Part shown: positions 59,337 through 64,000 of the stretch, piece after piece | Layout: the number at the start of each line of letters is the position of its first letter | How positions within the stretch are numbered: position 1 is the first letter of the stretch | NCBI GenBank assembly: GCA_019635775.1 | Contig: JAHBYU010000010.1 | Coordinates: 115,937-179,936 of the forward strand | Reading direction: 5' to 3' | Origin: Rhizobiaceae bacterium | GTDB taxonomy: Bacteria; Pseudomonadota; Alphaproteobacteria; Rhizobiales; Rhizobiaceae | DNA length: 64,000 nt | Notes under the pieces: generated by a model | Seen by the model: only the letters and a program-made list of their open reading frames with translations | What the model was told of the DNA's origin: nothing | Databases searched by the model: none | Position numbers and translations under genes: made by a program

Positions 59337-60761
59337 ATGTCGAACACGCAATCGTCTTTCGGCGGGCACAAGGCAGGCAGCGAGACGCTGACGGGGCCGC
59401 TGCTGGTGGTGCTTGGCGTTGTGGTCGTCGCGGGCCTGCTTTTCGGCTACGACCAGGGCGTCATCTCCGGGGCGCTCGACGGCATCAAGCGCCAGTTCAG
59501 CCTGAGCGCGCTGCTGGTCGAGGTTGTCACGAGCTGGGTGACGCTCGGTGCGCTGGTCGGGTCGCTGGCGGGCGGCTATCTTGCGGATCATTACGGCCGC
59601 CGCCGCGCTGTGCTTATCGCCGGCATGCTGTTCGTCATGGGTGCCGTGTTGCAGGCGGTCGCGCCGGATGTCTCGCTTCTTGTTCTCGGACGTTTGGTCG
59701 TGGGAGCAAGCGTTGGCGTCGCGGCTGTCGCCGCGCCGCTCTATGGCGCCGAGCTTGCCCCCGCGGCGCATCGCGGACGGTTCGTCGCGGCCTATCAGCT
59801 TGCCATCACCATCGGCATATTCCTCGCCTACCTCGTCAATGCCGGACTGGCGGCCGACGGACAATGGCGGCTCATGCTCGGTGTTTCGGTGATCCCCGGC
59901 GTGCTGCTGGTTCTGGTCGGAATGCTGGGCGTGGAATCTCCGCGCTGGCTGGTTAAGGCGGGCCGGCGCGACGAAGCCCAAGCGGTGCTGGGCAAGGTCT
60001 GGCCGGGCGAGGATAACGCCGCGCGGCTTGCTGCCATCGAGCACACTCTGGACGAGGAGAGAGGGCAGGCGTCCTGGCGCGAGGTATTCAACCCGGCATG
60101 GCGCAGGCCGCTGGTCATCGCGCTTGGCCTTGCGGTCTTCCAGCAGATCACAGGCATCAACGCCATCATCTATTACGCCAACCAGATATTCGCCGCCGCG
60201 GGGTTCTCCACGCCGGCGGAGCAGACGATGGCGACGACTTGGGCAGTCGGCGGGGTTAACGTGGCTGCGACCTTCATTGCCATCGCGTTCATCGACAGGC
60301 TTGGCCGCCGGCCGCTGCTGCTTGCCGGGCTGGTGGGGATGGGCGCGGCCCTGCTTGTCGTCGGCTTCGCATTCCTGTCGATCGACGGCAGCCCTGCCGG
60401 GGACGGACCCACGACGGCCGGAATCGTGACGCTTGTCGCCCTTGTCGTGTTCATCGTCTCCTTTGCCTTCTCGCTCGGCCCGGTCGTGTGGACCGTGATC
60501 AACGAGATATTCCCGGGTCAGGTGCGCGGCCGCGCCGTGGCGGTCGCCACGGCTGTCAACTGGGGCTCGGCCTTCCTCGTCAGCCAGTTGTTCCTCACCC
60601 TGATCGATGAGATCGGCAAATCGACGACATTCTGGCTGTTCGCCTTTTTCTGCGCCGTCGGCTGGGTGTGGATCTACCGGGCGGTGCCCGAGACCAAGGG
60701 AAGGTCGCTGGAGGAGATCGAACGGAGCTGGGGCGGAACCCCCGCGCCGGCGGCGGCCTGA
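59337..60761 (+). CDS. Sugar:proton symporter, MFS SP family
   Basis: This 474-residue, 12-helix transporter has the sugar-porter signatures GLLFGYDQGVISGAL, RLVVGASVGVAAVAAPLYGAELAPAAHRG, GRR between helices 2/3 and 8/9, FQQITGINAIIYYAN and a C-terminal PETKGRSLEEIE. It resembles XylE/GalP/AraE-type proton-coupled uptake systems for hexoses, pentoses or inositol. AGGGGGAAGC precedes ATG 59337. The downstream gnd-like gene suggests a sugar fed into the phosphogluconate route, but this is not certain. Confidence 0.92.
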   Translation: MSNTQSSFGGHKAGSETLTGPLLVVLGVVVVAGLLFGYDQGVISGALDGIKRQFSLSALLVEVVTSWVTLGALVGSLAGGYLADHYGRRRAVLIAGMLFVMGAVLQAVAPDVSLLVLGRLVVGASVGVAAVAAPLYGAELAPAAHRGRFVAAYQLAITIGIFLAYLVNAGLAADGQWRLMLGVSVIPGVLLVLVGMLGVESPRWLVKAGRRDEAQAVLGKVWPGEDNAARLAAIEHTLDEERGQASWREVFNPAWRRPLVIALGLAVFQQITGINAIIYYANQIFAAAGFSTPAEQTMATTWAVGGVNVAATFIAIAFIDRLGRRPLLLAGLVGMGAALLVVGFAFLSIDGSPAGDGPTTAGIVTLVALVVFIVSFAFSLGPVVWTVINEIFPGQVRGRAVAVATAVNWGSAFLVSQLFLTLIDEIGKSTTFWLFAFFCAVGWVWIYRAVPETKGRSLEEIERSWGGTPAPAAA

Positions 60762-60801
60762 CGCAGGCTTCGTCACGCACTTGTCAAACGGGCGTCGGCG
60801 G

Positions 60802-60817
60802 CGTCTGTTAACAGACG
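60802..60817. promoter_or_regulatory. 16-bp perfect palindrome upstream of gnd-like gene
   Basis: CGTCTGTTAACAGACG is perfectly symmetric and centred 42 bp before the gnd-like start. No U-run follows, so it is not a terminator. It is a candidate repressor site whose regulator is not identified in the window. Confidence 0.5.
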
Positions 60818-60851
60818 AAATCGAACATGGACCAGACAGGGATCGCAAACG

Positions 60852-61865
60852 ATGCAGCTTGGCATGATGGGACTGGGAAGGATGGGCGCCAATATGGTGC
60901 GCCGCCTGATGAAGGACGGCCACGAATGCGTTGTCTATGACATCAATGCCGCAGCCGTTGCCGATCTCGCGAAGGAGGGCGGTATCGGCGCTTCCTCGCT
61001 CGAGGATTTCATCGCCAAGCTCGCCAAGCCGCGCGCGGTATGGCTCATGCTGCCAGCCGCCATCACCGGAAATGTGGTGCATCAGGTCGCGGCCCTGCTG
61101 GAACCCGGCGACACGATCATCGATGGCGGCAATTCGAACTATCGCGCTGCAGTCGATCTCGGTGCCGAACTGGGCGCGCGCGGACTGAATTTCATCGATG
61201 TCGGCACGTCGGGCGGCGTCTGGGGCCTTGACCGCGGCTACTGCCTGATGATCGGCGGACCCGATGAGGCGGTGAAGCGCCTCGACCCGATCTTCGCCAC
61301 GCTTGCGCCGGGCGCTGAAAAGGGCGCGGACAACGTCGCGACTCCGGCCAAGGCCGACACCGCCGCGCACGGCTACCTGCATTGCGGACCGAGCGGAGCG
61401 GGGCACTTCGTCAAGATGGTCCACAATGGCATCGAGTACGGACTGATGGCCGCTTATGCCGAAGGCTTCAACATTCTCAAGGCAGCCGATGCGGGCAAAG
61501 AAAGACGCGCAGCGGACGCGGAGACGACGCCGCTCGACCAGCCGCAATATTACCAGTTCGATATCGACCTTCCGGCCGTGGCCGAGGTGTGGCGGCACGG
61601 CTCCGTCATCGGTTCCTGGCTGCTCGACCTGACCGCCGGCGCTCTGGCGCAGGACCCGGAACTCGCCAATTTCGGCGGAAGGGTTTCCGATTCGGGCGAG
61701 GGACGGTGGACGCTGAAGGCGGCGATAGACACCGGCGTTCCAGCGCCCGTGCTGTCCACGGCGCTTTTCGACCGGTTCTCGTCGCGCGGCGAATCCGAAT
61801 TTGCCGACAAGATGCTCTCCGCGATGCGCTATGCGTTTGGCGGCCACCTGGAGAAAAAGGGATAG
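60852..61865 (+). CDS. gnd: 6-phosphogluconate dehydrogenase (decarboxylating), short form
   Basis: This 337-residue enzyme has the cofactor motif MMGLGRMGANMV, the substrate-binding IIDGGNSNY and VGTSGGVWGLD, and the catalytic Lys-Asn pair in GHFVKMVHNGIEYG. The short form, about 300-340 residues, is the GndA/YqeC type, usually NAD-linked, unlike the roughly 470-residue NADP enzyme. It oxidatively decarboxylates 6-phosphogluconate to ribulose-5-phosphate. A small insertion KERRAADAETTP is near residue 220. It lies 90 nt after the sugar transporter. Confidence 0.93.
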   Translation: MQLGMMGLGRMGANMVRRLMKDGHECVVYDINAAAVADLAKEGGIGASSLEDFIAKLAKPRAVWLMLPAAITGNVVHQVAALLEPGDTIIDGGNSNYRAAVDLGAELGARGLNFIDVGTSGGVWGLDRGYCLMIGGPDEAVKRLDPIFATLAPGAEKGADNVATPAKADTAAHGYLHCGPSGAGHFVKMVHNGIEYGLMAAYAEGFNILKAADAGKERRAADAETTPLDQPQYYQFDIDLPAVAEVWRHGSVIGSWLLDLTAGALAQDPELANFGGRVSDSGEGRWTLKAAIDTGVPAPVLSTALFDRFSSRGESEFADKMLSAMRYAFGGHLEKKG

Positions 61866-61880
61866 AGGCCTTAGCCGGCT

Positions 61881-62294
61881 TCAGCCGGGCGGCATCTTCT
61901 CGAAGACGGTCAGCGTCGGATCGATGCGATCCCATCCCTGCGCAGCCGCAGCCCACGTAACGATTTGCGGCTGGTAGCGCTCGGGTTCGTCAAGGCTGGC
62001 GGCGCGGATGACCAGAAGGTCCGGCATGTCCGGAAAAGTCATGTAGACGGGAGACCCGCAGGTCGGGCAGAAGGCAGAGCGCTTTCTCGTGCCGCCGTCG
62101 CCGGCGGTGTCCCATGTCGACGGCCGCCCTTCGATCCTGACCTGAGCCTTGTGGAAGGTGAGGTTCGAGGTGTGGCCGGTGCCGCTTTCGCGCTGGCACT
62201 GTCGGCACTGGCAGTCGACCATGACGATCGGCTCGCCCTCCACCTCGTAGCGTATTTTTCCGCACGCGCAGCCGCCCGTATAGGTCTTTCCCAT
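61881..62294 (-). CDS. GFA (glutathione-dependent formaldehyde-activating) family protein
   Basis: This 137-residue Mss4-like fold protein has Zn-type cysteine clusters in GGCACGKIRYE, CQCRQCQRE and FCPTCGSPVYM. Members include glutathione-dependent formaldehyde-activating enzyme (Gfa) and CENP-V-like proteins; most bacterial homologues have no proven substrate. ATG 62294 has AGGAG upstream. It is convergent with the gnd-like gene and followed upstream by the DUF899 gene on the same strand. Confidence 0.88.
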   Translation of the reverse strand: MGKTYTGGCACGKIRYEVEGEPIVMVDCQCRQCQRESGTGHTSNLTFHKAQVRIEGRPSTWDTAGDGGTRKRSAFCPTCGSPVYMTFPDMPDLLVIRAASLDEPERYQPQIVTWAAAAQGWDRIDPTLTVFEKMPPG

Positions 62295-62335
62295 CTGTTT
62301 CTCTCCTTGCATCTGATTGTCCGGACCTGCAGCGT

Positions 62336-63055
62336 TCAGCAGCAACCCCTGCGAAACGCGGCTTCGACATGCTGGTAGCTGTCATTCCAGTTCCACCACC
62401 GGTAGGGGGCCGTCTGCGGGTAGTCCCGGGGCGAATCTTCCCATGTCTCCTGTCGGCCGAGCGGCGTGATGTCGAGATAGTTCCAGGTGCCTCCCATCTG
62501 CTCGTCGCCGCGATTGTCGATGAAGTAGGTGCGGAAGATGCCACCCTCGTCATCGCGGTAGAACACATTGGTCCCGTGCCATTCGCCGACATCGAAATCG
62601 CTGTCGAAGCTGTCCGTGACGGTGACCCAAGGAATATCCCAGCCCATCCGCGCCTTAAGTTGCGCGATGTGCTCCTGCGGCGCACGGCTTGCAAAGACGA
62701 GCGTCGTGTCGCGGGCGTTCAGGTGCACGACCTTGGCGACCTGGTCGGCGACCATCGAACAGCCCTTGCAACCACGATCGGGCCAACCCTCGACACCCGG
62801 CTCGTAAAAGGCGCGATAGACGATGAGCTGGCGGCGACCATCGAACAGGTCGGTCAGCGTCAGCATTCCGGCCGGCCCTTCGAAGGCATAGTCCTTCTCG
62901 ACGGCCAGCCAAGGCATGCGCCGGCGTTCGGCGGCCAGCGCGTCTCGCATGCGCGTCATTTCCTTTTCCCTGACAAGCAGCTTTTCGCGCGCGGCCTGCC
63001 ATTCCGACGCCGGGACGACGGGAGGCTTTGCCATGCGGGGGTTTTCCTTCTGCAT
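62336..63055 (-). CDS. DUF899 thioredoxin-like protein
   Basis: This 239-residue protein resembles the DUF899 thioredoxin-like family, with landmarks EKEMTRMRDALAAERRRMPW, DYAFEGPAG, SLLDLF-like LTDLFDGRRQLIVYR and a CxxC pair in RGCKGCSM. It is probably a thiol redox protein of unknown partner. ATG 63055 is preceded by GAGGAG at 7 nt; ATG 63034 is a second candidate. It lies in the SRPBCC/ArsR run with a small gap, so it may belong to the same operon. Confidence 0.85.
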   Translation of the reverse strand: MQKENPRMAKPPVVPASEWQAAREKLLVREKEMTRMRDALAAERRRMPWLAVEKDYAFEGPAGMLTLTDLFDGRRQLIVYRAFYEPGVEGWPDRGCKGCSMVADQVAKVVHLNARDTTLVFASRAPQEHIAQLKARMGWDIPWVTVTDSFDSDFDVGEWHGTNVFYRDDEGGIFRTYFIDNRGDEQMGGTWNYLDITPLGRQETWEDSPRDYPQTAPYRWWNWNDSYQHVEAAFRRGCC

Positions 63056-63092
63056 CCTGATCTCCTCTCTGCCAGCCGGGTTCCAGATACGG

Positions 63093-63575
63093 TCAGTGCG
63101 GTTTGCCGGACGGGCCGAGCCCGGCGGTTGTGGCGTCCAACCGTCGCACGACTGTCTTCCAGCCATCGCTCATGTTTCGATAGGCGGACTCGTTCCTAGG
63201 CAGGACGAAGCCCGAATGGACGACGCGGACGCGAGTCCCATCCGGCACGCGGACCAGCGTCCATGTGACGATCGTGTCGAGACGCGAACCATAGCCGACA
63301 TTCCCCTCGTGCCCGCCCTTCCACGAGTAGACGAGACGCTCGTTTGCAACGACCTCCAGCACCTCACAGCGGATCGTACCGTCCCACTCGCCGGCCGGTG
63401 TCGTGCGGTAAGTGAACCTGTTGCCGACCACAGGCTCGAAGCCGTGCGCCTCCATTAGCCAGCGGCCGATCAACTCGCCCGTGGTCAATGCCTTCCATAT
63501 GGTTTCAGGCGCATGCGGGAAGATTTCGTCGACGACGATCTTCTGCGTGTCGATCGTCGATGCTGCATCGTTCAT
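63093..63575 (-). CDS. SRPBCC (AHSA1-like) domain protein
   Basis: This 160-residue helix-grip-fold protein is of the activator-of-Hsp90/START-like group, starting IVVDEIFPHAPETIWKALTTGELIGRWLME, with TRVRVVHSGFV near the C-terminus. Such proteins bind hydrophobic ligands. It overlaps the ArsR gene by 4 nt, the usual ArsR-SRPBCC layout in alphaproteobacteria. The ligand is unknown. Confidence 0.92.
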   Translation of the reverse strand: MNDAASTIDTQKIVVDEIFPHAPETIWKALTTGELIGRWLMEAHGFEPVVGNRFTYRTTPAGEWDGTIRCEVLEVVANERLVYSWKGGHEGNVGYGSRLDTIVTWTLVRVPDGTRVRVVHSGFVLPRNESAYRNMSDGWKTVVRRLDATTAGLGPSGKPH

Positions 63576-63931
63576 TGATCCGGCCTTCCTGCCTTGCCCT
63601 TCGGCGGGTCGATGTCCGCGAGCAATGCGCGCAGGTTTGCGAAGCGCTCTCGCCAGAAGGCTTCATAATGGCTCATCCAATCGGCAAGTGGCGCGAGCCC
63701 GCGCGGATCGGCTCGATAGAAAACGTTTCGTCCTTCGGGTCGCTCGGCGACGAGGCCGGCCTGTTTCAGCGATTTGAGGTGCTGCGACACAGCGCCCTGC
63801 GTGACGCCGCTTCCCCGCGTGAGTTCGACGACCGTGATCTCCTCGGTGCCGGCGATCCGTTCGTAGACCGCGCGCCTCGTCGGATCGGCAAGGGCGCGCA
63901 TGACGGCTGTGACGGGTGCGGGTTCAATCAT
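63572..63931 (-). CDS. ArsR-family transcriptional repressor
   Basis: This 119-residue winged-helix repressor has the recognition region VTQGAVSQHLKSLKQAGLVAERPEGRNVFYRAD. It lacks the CVC metal site of ArsR or SmtB, so it senses something other than arsenite or zinc at that motif. Its promoter (63938-63966) overlaps an inverted repeat that is its likely operator. The ATG at 63931 lies just downstream of the -10 box, so the mRNA appears leaderless. It is followed by the SRPBCC and DUF899 genes. Confidence 0.93.
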   Translation of the reverse strand: MIEPAPVTAVMRALADPTRRAVYERIAGTEEITVVELTRGSGVTQGAVSQHLKSLKQAGLVAERPEGRNVFYRADPRGLAPLADWMSHYEAFWRERFANLRALLADIDPPKGKAGRPDQ

Positions 63932-63937
63932 TCCGAC

Positions 63938-63966
63938 ACAATAGCGAACACTAATTGATTAGTCAA
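63938..63966 (-). promoter_or_regulatory. ArsR promoter and operator, leaderless arrangement
   Basis: On the minus strand TTGACT (63966-63961), a 17-bp spacer and TATTGT (63943-63938) form a good sigma-70 promoter. The spacer-proximal palindrome ACTAAT-TG-ATTAGT (63950-63963) overlaps the -35 and is the expected ArsR binding site. Only 6 nt separate the -10 box from the ATG at 63931. Confidence 0.7.
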
Positions 63967-64000
63967 CACTTATTGATCTGGGATCGCAAAGTCGACCAAA

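Noticed and set aside
59193-61847. 884-codon open frame on the minus strand
   Set aside because: It is antisense to the sugar transporter and gnd-like genes, is rich in Arg/Asp/His/Gln as expected of a mirror frame in GC-rich DNA, and has no recognisable domain.
1-64000. CRISPR arrays, insertion sequences, tRNA or rRNA genes
   Set aside because: No regularly spaced direct repeats of CRISPR length, no transposase-like protein with terminal repeats, and no tRNA or rRNA sequence was recognised by eye.

Overview
This 64-kb, GC-rich window looks like a chromosomal segment of an alphaproteobacterium of the order Rhizobiales (Hyphomicrobiales), probably of the Mesorhizobium/Phyllobacteriaceae type. 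The evidence is a CarD regulator, a seven-iron FdxA ferredoxin, a cysteine-free L31, a PhaR/PhaA/PhaB cluster, TRAP and polyamine-type ABC importers, and a dense cluster of GANTC (CcrM-type) methylation sites. There are no rRNA or tRNA genes, insertion sequences, phage genes or CRISPR arrays that I can see. Both ends cut through or stop close to genes; the ABC ATPase at the left edge is truncated.

Layout. (1) 1-4.8 kb: truncated PotA-like ATPase, LysR regulator, M20 amidohydrolase and an amidinotransferase. (2) 5.0-12.6 kb: dihydroxyacetone-kinase subunits DhaK/DhaL convergent with a Liv-type ABC importer operon that ends in an RpiB-like and a TIM-like isomerase. The set fits erythrulose/tetritol catabolism. 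(3) 12.9-16.6 kb: two-subunit CoA-transferase, M20 deacylase, MsrA and a cupin. (4) 16.6-25.6 kb: a divergent regulon with a PotD/B/C importer and amidohydrolase on one side, and a class III beta-amino-acid-type aminotransferase, GntR regulator, PotA ATPase, BKACE and thioesterase on the other. This is the best candidate for an undescribed pathway. (5) 25.6-35.5 kb: one ten-gene uronate operon on the minus strand (uxaC, TRAP dctPQM, gntR, kduI, kduD, kdgF, uxuB, uxuA) with a single large palindromic operator.

(6) 35.5-49.9 kb is mostly core genes: msrB, glmM, a small membrane protein, phaR divergent from phaA-phaB, aquaporin, an SUV3/MgpS-type helicase with an S4 RNA-binding protein, fdxA, carD, rpmE and an MsbA-like ABC exporter. 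(7) 49.8-59.2 kb: two divergent operons around one putative TetR operator. One holds two phytoene-desaturase-like flavoproteins, a GcvT-like C1 transferase and two uncharacterised proteins. The other holds a phosphoethanolamine-methyltransferase-like enzyme, a BetI-like regulator, an orphan polyamine-type binding protein and a flavin amine oxidase. (8) 59.3-64 kb: sugar MFS permease, short-form 6-phosphogluconate dehydrogenase, GFA and DUF899 proteins, and an ArsR/SRPBCC pair with an apparently leaderless promoter.

Overall the window alternates catabolic islands for amines, amides, tetruloses and uronates with conserved chromosomal genes. Function assignments rest on motifs read by eye; no database search was run.
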